Shown here piece by piece: positions 27,672 to 36,888 of a stretch of 49,774 nt of DNA. Numbering within the stretch: the stretch's first letter is position 1; every line of letters starts with the position of its first letter. Made by a program: the position numbers and the translations under genes. Source of the stretch: Tomitella biformata AHU 1821 (lineage in GTDB: Bacteria; Actinomycetota; Actinomycetes; Mycobacteriales; Mycobacteriaceae); NCBI RefSeq assembly GCF_000524475.1, contig NZ_BAVQ01000029.1, positions 1 to 49,774 on the forward strand, in the 5' to 3' direction. The notes below the pieces were generated by a model, which made no database searches, had not been told where the DNA came from, and worked only from the letters and a program-made list of their open reading frames with translations.

Positions 27672-28420
27672 GACCGGATGATCTGTCCGCCGTCGACATT
27701 GAAGATCTGCCCCGTGATCCACGCCGCCTCGTCCGAGAGCAGGAACAGGCACATGCCCACCAGGTCGTCGGGCGTGCCCATGCGCTGCAGTGGAATCTGC
27801 TTGACCATGTCCGCCACCATGTTCCCCGGCGTCACCGTGCGGGTGGCCTCCGTGTCGATGGGCCCGGGGGCGACGGCGTTGATGCGGATCTTCGAGCCCC
27901 CCAGCTCGCGCGAGAGCTGCTGGGTCAGCCCGTTCACGCCGACCTTCGCCAAGCCGTAGAAGCCCGAGTACAGCCAGGCCGCGGTCGAGGACTGGTTGAC
28001 GATGGACCCGCCGCCCCCCTTGCTCATCGGCTTCCACACGGCGCGGGTGACGTTGAGGGCGCCGTCGAGGTTCACGGACATGAACTTCTTGTAGTAGTCC
28101 CAGGGCACCGTCAGCAGCAGGTCCAGCTTCATCTGCCCGTAGATCGCGGCGTTGTTCACCACGTGGTCGATGCTGCCGTAGGTCTCCATCGTGAAGGCGG
28201 CCAAGGCGGCGGCGGAGGCCTCGTCGGACACGTCCACCTCACAGAACACGGCCGCGCCGCCGTCGGCGACGATCTGCTTCGCCACCTGCCGGCCGCGCTC
28301 CGCGTTGAGGTCGGCCACCACGACATTGGCGCCCTCCCTGCCCAGCGCCCGCGCGTAGCCCTCGCCGATGCCCTGCGCGGCGCCGGTGACAATGGCGGTC
28401 TTGCCTTCGAAACGTCCCAT
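27668..28420 (-). CDS. Short-chain dehydrogenase/reductase
   Basis: A 250-residue classical SDR. The cofactor motif is TGAAQGIGEGYA, NNAAIYG is the NNAG-type strand, and the active site is Ser in IVNQSSTAA with YGLAKVGVNGL (YxxxK). ADLNAERG suggests NAD rather than NADP. The C terminus ITGQIFNVDGGQ is typical. It would oxidise or reduce a secondary alcohol or ketone, possibly on the product of the P450 arm. GAGGAG lies 9 bases before the ATG. It sits between the aldehyde dehydrogenase and the beta-hydroxyacid dehydrogenase genes, the Rv0769 position. Confidence 0.92.
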   Translation of the reverse strand: MGRFEGKTAIVTGAAQGIGEGYARALGREGANVVVADLNAERGRQVAKQIVADGGAAVFCEVDVSDEASAAALAAFTMETYGSIDHVVNNAAIYGQMKLDLLLTVPWDYYKKFMSVNLDGALNVTRAVWKPMSKGGGGSIVNQSSTAAWLYSGFYGLAKVGVNGLTQQLSRELGGSKIRINAVAPGPIDTEATRTVTPGNMVADMVKQIPLQRMGTPDDLVGMCLFLLSDEAAWITGQIFNVDGGQIIRS

Positions 28421-28485
28421 GATGCGGATCTCCTCATGTCGGTGATGTGGGGGTGGTGTTGGTGCTGAATTGGCGGGTACGGGCA

Positions 28486-29958
28486 CTAGCCCGGGTAGGC
28501 GACGAGCTTGGTCTCGAGGTACTCCTCGAAGCCCGCCACGCCCATCTCGCGGCCGATGCCGGACTGCTTATAGCCGCCGAACGGCGCGTCGGCGGCGTAC
28601 CAGATGCCGCCGTTGACGCTCAGCGTCCCGGTGCGCACGCCATCGACGACGCGTTGCACACGGTCCGGGTCGGTGCCCCACACGGCCCCGGAGAGCCCGT
28701 AGGGGGAATCGTTGGCGATGCGGATGGCGTCGGCGTCGCCGTCGTGCGGCAGGATCACCAGCACGGGACCGAAGATCTCCTCGCGTGCCACCCGCGCGGA
28801 ATTGTCCACTCCCGCAATCAAGGTGGGGTCAATGTAGTAGCCGCGCTCCCGTCCCTGAGTGCGGCCGCCGCCGCAGACGATGGTCCCGCCCTCGGCCACC
28901 GCCAGCTCCAGATAGGACTCCACCCGCGCCCGCTGCGTGGCGGAGATCAGCGGCCCGCAGATGGTTCCCGGATCGGCTGGGTCGCCGGGGCGCAGGCCGG
29001 CCATCGCCTTCGCCGTCGCCGCCACCGCCGCGTCGTACTGCTCTCGGGGCACCAGCAGCCGGGTGGTCAGCGCGCAGCCCTGCCCGGCATGGGTGGCCAC
29101 GGTGAACGCGGCCATGCCGCAGGCCCCGGCCACATCGGTGTCGTCCAGCACGATGAAGGCGGACTTGCCGCCAAGCTCAAGAAACACCTTCTTCAGGGAG
29201 TCGGCCGCGGCCACCATGACCGCCTTGCCCGTCGCCGTCGAGCCGGTGAACGAGATCAGGTCCACCCGGGGGTCGGCGGAGAGCTGTGCACCCAGGCCGT
29301 GGTCGCTCGAGGTGACGATGTTGATCACGCCCGGCGGGAAGTCGGTCTCCTCGGCGATCACCTTCCCGACGAGCGCCGCGCACCAAGGGGTGTCCGGGGC
29401 CGGCTTGAGCACGACGGTGTTGCCCGCCGCGAGCGCGGGGCCGAGCTTGGCGAAGTTGATCTGGTGCGGAAAGTTCCACGGGGTGATCGCGCCGACGACG
29501 CCGATGCCCTCGCGGAACACCGTCCGGCGCGAGGGGATGCCCATAGGCCGGGCGACCCCCAGGCCGGTCTCCCACTGGTACGTCTCGGCGAGCCCCGCGA
29601 AGTAGCCGAGGTCCTCGATCGGCCCCTCCAGCTGGGGTCCGCGCAGGAAGAAGGCTGGTGCGCCGACCTCCGCGATGGTGATCTCCCGAAGCTCCTCGAG
29701 GTGCCCCTGCAGGGCGTCCCGCAACTGCCGCAGGCACCTGGCCCGCAGCGCGTGGTCACGCGACCAGTTGGTGTTGTCGAACGCGTCCCGCGCCGCGGCG
29801 ATCGCGGCGTCCATGTCCTCTGCGGAGCCGTCCGCCGCATGCCCGAGGGTCTCCTCGGTCGCCGGGTTGATGATCGGGAAGGTCCTGCCTGACGCGCTGC
29901 TGGGCACCAGCTTGCCGTCGATCAGCAGCGCCGAACTTGTGGTGGGCCGGAGAGTCAT
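28486..29958 (-). CDS. Aldehyde dehydrogenase (aldA-like)
   Basis: A 490-residue NAD(P)-dependent aldehyde dehydrogenase of typical length. Motifs are TPWNFP, FTGSTATGK for the cofactor site, FLELGGKSAF with the general base Glu, and AGQGCALTTRL with the catalytic Cys at residue 295. It oxidises aldehydes to acids, here probably an aldehyde made by one of the divergent P450s. It is the first gene of a minus-strand run ending at 25667. A copy of AGAC-N4-GTCT lies 20 bases upstream of the ATG. The position and partners match aldA (Rv0768) of M. tuberculosis. Confidence 0.94.
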   Translation of the reverse strand: MTLRPTTSSALLIDGKLVPSSASGRTFPIINPATEETLGHAADGSAEDMDAAIAAARDAFDNTNWSRDHALRARCLRQLRDALQGHLEELREITIAEVGAPAFFLRGPQLEGPIEDLGYFAGLAETYQWETGLGVARPMGIPSRRTVFREGIGVVGAITPWNFPHQINFAKLGPALAAGNTVVLKPAPDTPWCAALVGKVIAEETDFPPGVINIVTSSDHGLGAQLSADPRVDLISFTGSTATGKAVMVAAADSLKKVFLELGGKSAFIVLDDTDVAGACGMAAFTVATHAGQGCALTTRLLVPREQYDAAVAATAKAMAGLRPGDPADPGTICGPLISATQRARVESYLELAVAEGGTIVCGGGRTQGRERGYYIDPTLIAGVDNSARVAREEIFGPVLVILPHDGDADAIRIANDSPYGLSGAVWGTDPDRVQRVVDGVRTGTLSVNGGIWYAADAPFGGYKQSGIGREMGVAGFEEYLETKLVAYPG

Positions 29959-29977
29959 CCGTCAGCCGTCCTTACAT

Positions 29978-30058
29978 AGACATGTGTCTGGACTGTAGAT
30001 CACCCTCCTGTCCATAGCAATGGTTTTTGCAATTGGACGTCAAACTAGACAGGAGTCT
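29978..30058. promoter_or_regulatory. Divergent promoter with paired AGAC-N4-GTCT sites
   Basis: AGACATGTGTCT (29978-29989) and AGACAGGAGTCT (30047-30058) share the arms AGAC and GTCT around 4 variable bases and lie 69 bases apart. The first is close to the aldehyde dehydrogenase start and the second is 107 bases before the P450 start. Between them GTCCA (30010) and TGGAC (30034) form another loose dyad. The layout fits a TetR-type repressor controlling both arms. Confidence 0.6.
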
Positions 30059-30164
30059 GGCCAGGTGTCGACAAGCGGGAAAATCCCGTCTACAGTCATC
30101 GGCATCGAGCTACTTTCGCCCACCGACGCACCTGCAGATCGCCAGCGTGCTTGCGAGGTAATAC

Positions 30165-31442
30165 ATGAGATTCGATACGCCGACGGACCAGCGGGCCACC
30201 AGCCCACAGCCCGTCACCCTGCATGATCCGGACGTCTATCTCGCCGGCATGCCCCACGACTTCTTCGCCGAGATCCGGCGCACCGCACCCGTCTATTGGC
30301 AGCCTGAGGAGGGTGGGTCCGGCTACTGGGCCGTCACCAAACACGCCGACGTCATCGCGGTCTCCCGCGACTCGGATACCTTCTCCAGCGCCGTCGGCAC
30401 GTCCCAGCTGCCGGACTTCGACGAGGAAACGCGGCTGAAGCAGGCGGCGATGCTGATCAACCTCGACCCGCCCGAGCACACCCGCCAGCGACTGCTCGTC
30501 AGCCGCGGTTTCACCCCGCGGATGATCGCCCAACTCCAGGGCCGGATCCAGCAGATCTGCGACGACCTAGTCGATGACCTGCTCGAACACCCTCAGGTGG
30601 ACTTCGTCGAGGCAGTCGCGTCGCCGCTGCCCCTGGCCGTGATCGCGGCGCTCCTCGGGGTGCCCGACGCGGACACCGCCAAGCTCTACGACTGGTCCAA
30701 CCGGATGATCGGTTTCGACGATCCCGAGTTCCAGACCACCGAGTCCGACGGCGAGATGGCGGCGGCCGAGATCTTCCTCTACGCGAATGAGCTTGCCGCG
30801 CAACGGCGGGTAGCGCCGCAGGACGACATCATCACGAAGCTGATCCAGCCCGACGAGGACGGCCACGCCCTCACGGAGATGGAATTCAACATGTTCTTCG
30901 TGCTGCTGGTGATCGCCGGCAACGAGACCACCCGGAACACGGCCACCGGCGGCATGCTCGCGTTGATCGAGAACCCGGCGCAGTGGGATCGGCTGCGCGC
31001 GGATCCATCTCTGGCCGCGACCGCGGTGGAGGAGATCCTGCGCTGGGTCAGCCCCGTGATGAACTTCCGGCGCACCGCCACCCGGGACACCGTGATCGGG
31101 GAGCAACCCGTCAAAGCCGGCGACAAGGTGGTGATGTTCTATCCCAGCGCCAACTACGACGAGGACGTCTTCGCTGATCCCTTCTCCTTCGACATCGCGC
31201 GAGAACCTAACCCGCACTTGTCATTCGGCGGCGGTGGCGCGCACTTCTGCCTCGGCACCCACCTCGCGCGGATGGAGCTGACGGCCCTGTTCACGACCCT
31301 CGCGCGCCGCGTCGAGCGCGTGGAGCCGGTCGGTCCGATCCGGCGGCTGCGCTCGAACTTCATCAATGGCGTCAAGGAGATGCCGGTTCGCCTGCACCCG
31401 GCGCCCGCGCCACAGACCACCGCCACACCGATCACGGAGTAA
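30165..31442 (+). CDS. Cytochrome P450, CYP124/125/142-like group
   Basis: A 425-residue soluble P450. The I-helix is VLLVIAGNETTRNT, the ExxR is EEILR, and the haem loop is FGGGGAHFCLGTHLAR with the thiolate Cys at residue 362. The block SPVMNFRRTATRDTVIG and the haem-loop glycine run recall mycobacterial P450s that hydroxylate methyl-branched or sterol side chains (CYP124, CYP125, CYP142). This is a family impression, not a subfamily assignment. GAGG lies 6 bases before the ATG. In M. tuberculosis this slot next to aldA holds a TetR gene (Rv0767c), so this P450 is an addition or replacement. Confidence 0.87.
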   Translation: MRFDTPTDQRATSPQPVTLHDPDVYLAGMPHDFFAEIRRTAPVYWQPEEGGSGYWAVTKHADVIAVSRDSDTFSSAVGTSQLPDFDEETRLKQAAMLINLDPPEHTRQRLLVSRGFTPRMIAQLQGRIQQICDDLVDDLLEHPQVDFVEAVASPLPLAVIAALLGVPDADTAKLYDWSNRMIGFDDPEFQTTESDGEMAAAEIFLYANELAAQRRVAPQDDIITKLIQPDEDGHALTEMEFNMFFVLLVIAGNETTRNTATGGMLALIENPAQWDRLRADPSLAATAVEEILRWVSPVMNFRRTATRDTVIGEQPVKAGDKVVMFYPSANYDEDVFADPFSFDIAREPNPHLSFGGGGAHFCLGTHLARMELTALFTTLARRVERVEPVGPIRRLRSNFINGVKEMPVRLHPAPAPQTTATPITE

Positions 31443-31446
31443 CGCG

Positions 31447-32670
31447 ATGCCACAGACATCGATCGATCCCAGCCGGGCCGACACGCCCCTGCTGTTCAAC
31501 CCCTATGACTACGGCTTCCACGACGACCCCTACCCCACCTATAAGCGCCTGCGCGCCGAGGCCCCCGCCTACCACAATCCCGAGCTGGGTTTCTGGGCGC
31601 TGTCCCGGCATGCCGACGTGCTCGCGGGGTTCCGGGACAAGGAGGGGCTCTCCAGCGCCAACGGTGTGTCCCTCGACCCCGCCGCCTATGGTCCGCACGC
31701 CCACAAGACGATGTCCTTCCTCGCAATGGACGACCCCCGGCACATCCGGATGCGCTCGCTGGTCTCACGCGGATTCAACCCCCGCCGGATCATGTCGATG
31801 CAGGCCCGCATCCTCGAGCTCACCCATGAGCACCTCGACCCGGCGCTGGCCGCGGGCGAGTTCGACTTCATCGCGGACTTCGCGGGAAAGCTGCCCATGG
31901 ACGTGATCTCCGAGCTGATGGGGGTGCCGCCCGCCGACCGGGCCGAGATCCGCCGCCTGGCGGATCTCGTGGTGCACCGCGAGGACGAGGTCCTCGATGT
32001 GCCCGTCGCCTCGATCGAGGCCGCACTGCACCTGATCCAGTACTACAGCGACATGCTCAAGCTGCGCCGGGCCAATCCCGGCGAGGACCTCACGTCCGCG
32101 CTGGTCGACGCCGAGATCGACGGTGATCGGCTCACCGACGAGGAGATCATCGGCTTCATGTTCTTGATGGTCGTCGCCGGCAACGAGACCACCACCAAGC
32201 TGCTCGGCAACGCGATGTTCTGGGGCCATCACCACCCGGACCAGCTGGCGAAGCCCATGAAGGATCCCGGGCGGGTATCCGACTGGGTCGAGGAGACCCT
32301 GCGCTTCGACACCTCCAGCCAGATGGTCGCCCGCACCTCGACCAGGGAGCTGGCCTACGGCGATATCGTCATCCCCCCGGGTGAGAAGGTCCTCCTGCTC
32401 GTCGGCTCGGCAAACCGCGACGAGCGGGTCTTCGCCAACCCCGAAACGTACGACATCGGGCGCGAGGGCATGGAGAATCTGGCCAGCTTCGGCCTCGGGA
32501 CCCACTACTGCCTCGGCGCGCACCTGGCCCGGCTCGAGGCCAACATCGTGCTCGCCGAGTTCGTCAAGGCCGTCCGGTCCTTCGAGATCGACGAGGCCGC
32601 CTCCGAACGCGTCCATTCCACCAACGTTCGCGGTTTCGCGACCATGCCCATGAGAGTGCAGGTGCGGTGA
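31447..32670 (+). CDS. Cytochrome P450, CYP123-like
   Basis: A 407-residue P450. Its N terminus LLFNPYDYGFHDDPYPTYKRLR, FAGKLPMDVISELMGVP, MFLMVVAGNETTTKLLGNA (I-helix), WVEETLRFDTSSQM, and LGTHYCLGAHLAR with Cys 355 agree closely with M. tuberculosis CYP123 (Rv0766c) as I recall it. The physiological substrate of CYP123 is not established. The start is 4 bases after the preceding P450 stop, and the SDR start follows by 1 base, so all belong to one transcript. Electrons probably come through the ferredoxin encoded at 34834. Confidence 0.88.
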   Translation: MPQTSIDPSRADTPLLFNPYDYGFHDDPYPTYKRLRAEAPAYHNPELGFWALSRHADVLAGFRDKEGLSSANGVSLDPAAYGPHAHKTMSFLAMDDPRHIRMRSLVSRGFNPRRIMSMQARILELTHEHLDPALAAGEFDFIADFAGKLPMDVISELMGVPPADRAEIRRLADLVVHREDEVLDVPVASIEAALHLIQYYSDMLKLRRANPGEDLTSALVDAEIDGDRLTDEEIIGFMFLMVVAGNETTTKLLGNAMFWGHHHPDQLAKPMKDPGRVSDWVEETLRFDTSSQMVARTSTRELAYGDIVIPPGEKVLLLVGSANRDERVFANPETYDIGREGMENLASFGLGTHYCLGAHLARLEANIVLAEFVKAVRSFEIDEAASERVHSTNVRGFATMPMRVQVR

Positions 32671-32671
32671 C

Positions 32672-33472
32672 ATGTCCCGCTTCGACCCCCACCCCCAGCG
32701 CCGCCCCGCGCTGATCAGCGGCGCCTCCTCCGGGATCGGCACCGCCACCGCGTTCGCGCTGGCCGAGCTCGGGCACCCGGTGGCGCTCGGCGCACGCCGT
32801 GTGGACGAGTGCGAGGCCATCGCCGAGAAGATCCGGCAGAACGGCGGCGAGGCCTTCGCCGGGCACCTCGATGTCACCGACACCGCCTCGGTGGACGCCT
32901 TCACCACCGCGGCGGAGGACGCGCTCGGCCCCCTGGAGATCCTCGTCTCCGGGGCCGGGGACCTGCGCGTGGGCCGGGTCCATGAGATGGACCCGGACAC
33001 CTTCCTCGCCCAGCTGAACGTGCATCTGGCGGGCGCGCAGCGTCTGATCGCCCGCCTGGTCCCACACATGATCGGCCGCCAGCGCGGGGATGTCGTGCTC
33101 ATCGGCTCCGACGTCGTCGCGGCGCCGCGACCGCGCTCCGGCGCCTATGTTGCGGCGAAGAGCGGGCTCGAGGCCATGGCCGAGCAGATGCGGATGGAGC
33201 TGGAGGGCACGGGCGTGCGCACCTCGGTGGTCCGCCCGGGCGCCACCCAGACGTCGATGGGCATGGACATGTCCGCAGAGGACGCCGGCCCCCTGCTTGA
33301 GGACTGGATCAAGTGGGGCTTCGCGCGGCACCCCTATTTCCTGCGCGCGGCCGATATCGCCGCCGCCATCACCACCACCGTCTCGACGCCGCGAGGGGCC
33401 CACGTGACCTTGATCGAGGTCCAGCCGGAGGCGCCACTGATCGACCCAGCAGCACCGTCACGGGAGGCATGA
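32672..33472 (+). CDS. Short-chain dehydrogenase/reductase, cyp51 operon
   Basis: A 266-residue SDR. The cofactor motif is SGASSGIGTATA, the active-site region has LIGSDVV and YVAAKSGLEAM (YxxxK), and GARRVDE suggests NADP. VVRPGATQTSMG follows. It would act on a hydroxyl or ketone of the molecule handled by the P450s. It corresponds to Rv0765c, which lies next to cyp51 in M. tuberculosis. The start is 2 bases after the CYP123-like stop and the cyp51 start follows after 3 bases. Confidence 0.9.
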   Translation: MSRFDPHPQRRPALISGASSGIGTATAFALAELGHPVALGARRVDECEAIAEKIRQNGGEAFAGHLDVTDTASVDAFTTAAEDALGPLEILVSGAGDLRVGRVHEMDPDTFLAQLNVHLAGAQRLIARLVPHMIGRQRGDVVLIGSDVVAAPRPRSGAYVAAKSGLEAMAEQMRMELEGTGVRTSVVRPGATQTSMGMDMSAEDAGPLLEDWIKWGFARHPYFLRAADIAAAITTTVSTPRGAHVTLIEVQPEAPLIDPAAPSREA

Positions 33473-33475
33473 GAA

Positions 33476-34837
33476 ATGACCACACAGATCACCAAACCGC
33501 CGCGGGTGTCCGGCGGCGAGGACGAGCACGGGCACCTCGAGGAGTTGCGCACCGACCCGATCGCGCTGATGCGCCGGGTCCGCGAGGAATGCGGCGATGT
33601 CGGCGTCTTCGACCTGGCAGGTCGGGACGTGGTGCTGCTCTCGGGATCCCAGGCGAACGAGTTCTTCTTCATGTCCTCGGATGAGGCTCTCGACCAGGGC
33701 GCCGCGTATCCGTTCATGAAGCCGATCTTCGGCGACGGCGTGGTCTTCGACGCCAGCCCCGAGCGTCGCCGCGAGATGCTGCGCAACCAATCGCTGCGCG
33801 GCGAGCACATGAAGGGCCACGCCGTCACGATCGCGAACGAGGTCGCGCGGGCGGTGGCCGATTGGGGCGACGAGGGCGAGATCGACCTGTTGGACTTCTT
33901 CGCCGAGCTGACGATTTACACCTCGTCCGCGTGCCTGATCGGGCAGAAGTTCCGGGAGGAGCTCGACGGCCGCTTCGCCCGGCTGTACCACGATCTCGAG
34001 AAGGGCACGGACGCACTGGCTTTCGTCGACCCCTACCTGCCGATCGAGAGCTTCAAGCGTCGGGACGAGGCCCGGGCCGGGCTCGTCGAGCTGGTCCAGG
34101 AGAGCATGCACAAGCGGCTCGCGAACCCGCCCACGGACAAGGACGACCGCGACATGCTCGACGTCCTGGTCTCCATCCCCGGTGATGACGGCAAGCCCCG
34201 GTTCTCCGCAGACGAGATCACCGGCATGTTCATCTCGATGATGTTCGCCGGCCACCACACCACCTCCGGCACCGCCGCGTGGACGCTCATCGAGCTGCTG
34301 CGCCATCCGGACATCATGACGCAGGTTGTCGAGGAGCTGGACACCCTCTACTCCGACGGGTCGGAGATCAGCTTCGGCGCCCTGCGCCAGATCCCGCTGC
34401 TCGAGTCCACCATCAAAGAGACCCTCCGGCTGCACCCGCCGCTGATCATCCTGCTACGCGTCGCGCACGACGATTTTGAGGTGGGCGGCCACGAGATCGC
34501 CAAGAACGACCTGGTGGCGGCGACGCCAGCGATCTCGAACCGCATCCCCGAGGACTTCCCGGACCCCGACGCCTTCGACCCCGGGCGGTATATCTCGCCC
34601 CGCCAGGAGGACCTGCTCAACAGGTGGACGTGGATCCCGTTCGGCGCCGGCCGACATCGCTGCGTCGGCGCGCAGTTCGCCACGATGCAGCTGAAAGCGA
34701 TCTTCTCAGCCTTATTGCAGGACTTCACCTTTGAGATGTCGCAGCCCTCGGACTCCTACCGCAACGACCACAGCAAGATGGTTGTGCAGCTCCAGCAACC
34801 GTGCCAGGTGCGCTACCGCCGCCGAGCAGGGCGATGA
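33476..34837 (+). CDS. cyp51: Sterol 14alpha-demethylase, CYP51 (P450)
   Basis: A 453-residue soluble P450 that matches bacterial CYP51 almost word for word in several blocks I recall from M. tuberculosis: VSGGEDEHGHLEE, FMKPIFGDGVVFDASPERRR, FFAELTIYTSSACLIGQKF, DITGMFISMMFAGHHTT-type I-helix (FAGHHTTSGTAAW), KETLRLHPPLIILLR, and FGAGRHRCVGAQF with thiolate Cys 396. The family removes the 14alpha-methyl group of lanosterol-type sterols; most actinobacteria make no sterols, so the true substrate is unsettled. The stop overlaps the ferredoxin start by 4 bases (ATGA). Confidence 0.97.
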   Translation: MTTQITKPPRVSGGEDEHGHLEELRTDPIALMRRVREECGDVGVFDLAGRDVVLLSGSQANEFFFMSSDEALDQGAAYPFMKPIFGDGVVFDASPERRREMLRNQSLRGEHMKGHAVTIANEVARAVADWGDEGEIDLLDFFAELTIYTSSACLIGQKFREELDGRFARLYHDLEKGTDALAFVDPYLPIESFKRRDEARAGLVELVQESMHKRLANPPTDKDDRDMLDVLVSIPGDDGKPRFSADEITGMFISMMFAGHHTTSGTAAWTLIELLRHPDIMTQVVEELDTLYSDGSEISFGALRQIPLLESTIKETLRLHPPLIILLRVAHDDFEVGGHEIAKNDLVAATPAISNRIPEDFPDPDAFDPGRYISPRQEDLLNRWTWIPFGAGRHRCVGAQFATMQLKAIFSALLQDFTFEMSQPSDSYRNDHSKMVVQLQQPCQVRYRRRAGR

Positions 34838-35064
34838 AGATCCACGTAGACCTCGAGCTGTGCCAGGGCCACGCCATGTGCGAGATGGAGGCGCCCGACG
34901 TCTTCCACGTCCCCCGGCACGGCAAGGTCCAGCTCCGCACCGAGCACCCCACCCCAGAGCAGCTCGCCGATGTCGAGCGCGCGGTGGCCTATTGCCCCAC
35001 CCAAGCACTAAGACTCGAGAACCTGCCCAGCGAAACCAACCCTGCCCCTGGAGGCAAGCCATGA
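34834..35064 (+). CDS. 3Fe-4S-type ferredoxin, P450 redox partner
   Basis: A 76-residue ferredoxin. The cluster motif is CQGHAMC near residue 9 and CPTQAL near residue 52, with His in place of the second Cys of a CxxCxxC motif, a signature of single [3Fe-4S] or altered 4Fe clusters in P450 partners. It carries electrons to the P450s of the operon. The start overlaps the cyp51 stop and its own stop overlaps the next start, both ATGA. It matches Rv0763c in place and sequence pattern. No ferredoxin reductase gene is in this operon. Confidence 0.93.
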   Translation: MKIHVDLELCQGHAMCEMEAPDVFHVPRHGKVQLRTEHPTPEQLADVERAVAYCPTQALRLENLPSETNPAPGGKP

Positions 35065-35612
35065 CCGGATATGACCGCGCCGAGTTGGACGAGATGGTCC
35101 AGAACTGGCTCGATGCCAACCTCAAATGCGAGGCCGCCAACGACTGGAAGCCGCTGGCCGAGATGTACACGGCCGATGCCACCTACGGCTGGAACTACGG
35201 GCCCACCGAGGACTTCATGGCGATCGGCCGCGAGGAGATCCGCGATCTCGCACTGGGCCAGGAGATGCTCGGGTTGGAGGGTTGGCAGTACCCGTACCAA
35301 GAGGTCATCATCGACCACGTCTCCGGCACCGTGATGGGGCTGTGGAAGCAGGTCGCCGACGCCACACGGCCCGACGGCTCCCACTACGAGGTGCACGGCT
35401 TCGGCGGCAGCTGGTTCCGGTACGCCGGCAACGGCCAGTGGTCCTGGCACCGAGACTTCTTCGACTTCGGGAACGTCTCCGCCCTGTTCATCGAGATGAT
35501 GACGGACAAGACGCTGTCGGCCGGGATGCATAAGCGCATCGAGCGCGCGATGTCGGGCGAGAAGCTGCCCGGCTACTATCCGCTCGGCAAGACACCCGTG
35601 GCGCTCTGGTGA
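35061..35612 (+). CDS. SnoaL/NTF2-like protein of the cyp51 operon
   Basis: A 183-residue protein with a SnoaL-like cone fold pattern: an N-terminal helix LDEMVQNWLDANLKCEA, LAEMYTADATYGWN, IGREEIRDLALG, and the strand block GSWFRYAGNGQWSWHRDFFDFG. SnoaL-like proteins include ketosteroid isomerases and dehydratases, but the residues here are not enough to fix a reaction. It corresponds to Rv0762c beside cyp51. Both ends overlap neighbours by 4 bases. A role on a P450-made intermediate is inference. Confidence 0.75.
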   Translation: MTGYDRAELDEMVQNWLDANLKCEAANDWKPLAEMYTADATYGWNYGPTEDFMAIGREEIRDLALGQEMLGLEGWQYPYQEVIIDHVSGTVMGLWKQVADATRPDGSHYEVHGFGGSWFRYAGNGQWSWHRDFFDFGNVSALFIEMMTDKTLSAGMHKRIERAMSGEKLPGYYPLGKTPVALW

Positions 35613-36835
35613 CGGCCCTGTCCCGCACCGATCTCGCGGTGCTGGTCCCCGAGCTGTTGCTGGCCGGGCACCTCATCGACCGTGCCGCGATGCCCCACGT
35701 GCTGGCGCAACTGGGCCGCGAGGGCATGACCGCGGTGGCCATCGAGGAATGGCTCGCCGCCAGCCCCGTCTACACCAAGCGCATGCAGCGCGCGCTGCGC
35801 TTCGAGGGCGACGGGGTGGAGACCATCTTCAAGGGCATGCAGATCGACATCGGCGCCCCGCCGCAGTTCATGGATTTCCGCTACGAGGTCTTCGACCACG
35901 ACCACGGCCAGTTCCACTTGGACCACTGTGGCGCACTGCTCGACGTCGAGCAGATGGGGCCCGAGTACGTCACCGCGATGTGCCACGACATCGAGGATCC
36001 GACGTTCGACGGCACCGCGACCGCGACCAACCCGCGGGCGCAATGTCGTCCGATCCACCGCCCGCCTCGCACGCCGGCGGACCGCTCCCCGCACTGCGCG
36101 TGGACGGTGTCCATCGACGCTGACAACCCGCCCGCCCCCTATCCGCGCTTCGCGGAGGAGCTGGGCCGATCCGCCGCCGCGACAATGGTTCTCGGCGACA
36201 TCGATCCCGCCGAGGACGGCCGGGCGGACTACTCCGGCCCGTTGCTGGCGGACCTGCAGTGGGGCGAGTGGTCCGGGTCGGCGCTCGCCCGGATGGCGGC
36301 CGAGATTTGCCTGCAGGGCCATCTGCTCGCGCTGGGCGCCGCCATGGCCCTGGGCGCGCGGCTGGAGCCAGACGTCGTCCGCGACGTGCTGCGCCGCCAA
36401 TTTGCCGGCACCGCCGGCATCGCGTCGGAACGGCTGTGCCGGGCTTTGCGTTTGCCACCCACCGTCGACGGCCTCGTCGCGCTGCTCGCGATCCATCCGG
36501 CACTGGCCCCCGCGGCTTACACCGGCATCACGGTCCAGCCGGGGCCGCAGCCCATCATCGTGTTGCCGAAGCGCTCGGCCGCGATGGCGGACGGATCCTG
36601 GCCCGCCCTCATCGACGGCGACCACCTGGGGCCGCTCAACGCGCTGGTCCGCGGGGTCGACCCGCACTTCTCCGTGCGGGTCGAAGCCGAGGATGACGAG
36701 TCCCTGCGGGTACAGGTGCACACGGAACTGACACCGCACCGCGAGTCCGACGATGTGGCGCTCACCCGGTTCAGCGGCGGCGCGGCCTTCGACTTCAACG
36801 ACCGCGGGCCGTCCCTGCCCCTGCACGTCATCTAG
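35609..36835 (+). CDS. Cys/His-rich protein, ATC-hydrolase-like motif, unknown role
   Basis: A 408-residue protein starting at GTG with a 4-base overlap. After an N-terminal helical region it has a block FHLDHCGALLDVEQMG, YVTAMCHDIEDPTFDG, NPRAQCRPIHRPPR and PHCAWTVSI. The spacing of Cys, Asp and Arg residues recalls L-2-amino-thiazoline-4-carboxylate hydrolase family proteins, though that match is weak and needs a profile search. Several Cys and His could bind a metal. The rest is Ala/Leu-rich helical. It ends the cyp51 run and lies 53 bases before yrbEA. I cannot name a function. Confidence 0.6.
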   Translation: MTALSRTDLAVLVPELLLAGHLIDRAAMPHVLAQLGREGMTAVAIEEWLAASPVYTKRMQRALRFEGDGVETIFKGMQIDIGAPPQFMDFRYEVFDHDHGQFHLDHCGALLDVEQMGPEYVTAMCHDIEDPTFDGTATATNPRAQCRPIHRPPRTPADRSPHCAWTVSIDADNPPAPYPRFAEELGRSAAATMVLGDIDPAEDGRADYSGPLLADLQWGEWSGSALARMAAEICLQGHLLALGAAMALGARLEPDVVRDVLRRQFAGTAGIASERLCRALRLPPTVDGLVALLAIHPALAPAAYTGITVQPGPQPIIVLPKRSAAMADGSWPALIDGDHLGPLNALVRGVDPHFSVRVEAEDDESLRVQVHTELTPHRESDDVALTRFSGGAAFDFNDRGPSLPLHVI

Positions 36836-36888
36836 ACCCACCGCACGTGATTCTCGCCCCCTAGCCCGACCGATCCGAGGAGGTCCCT

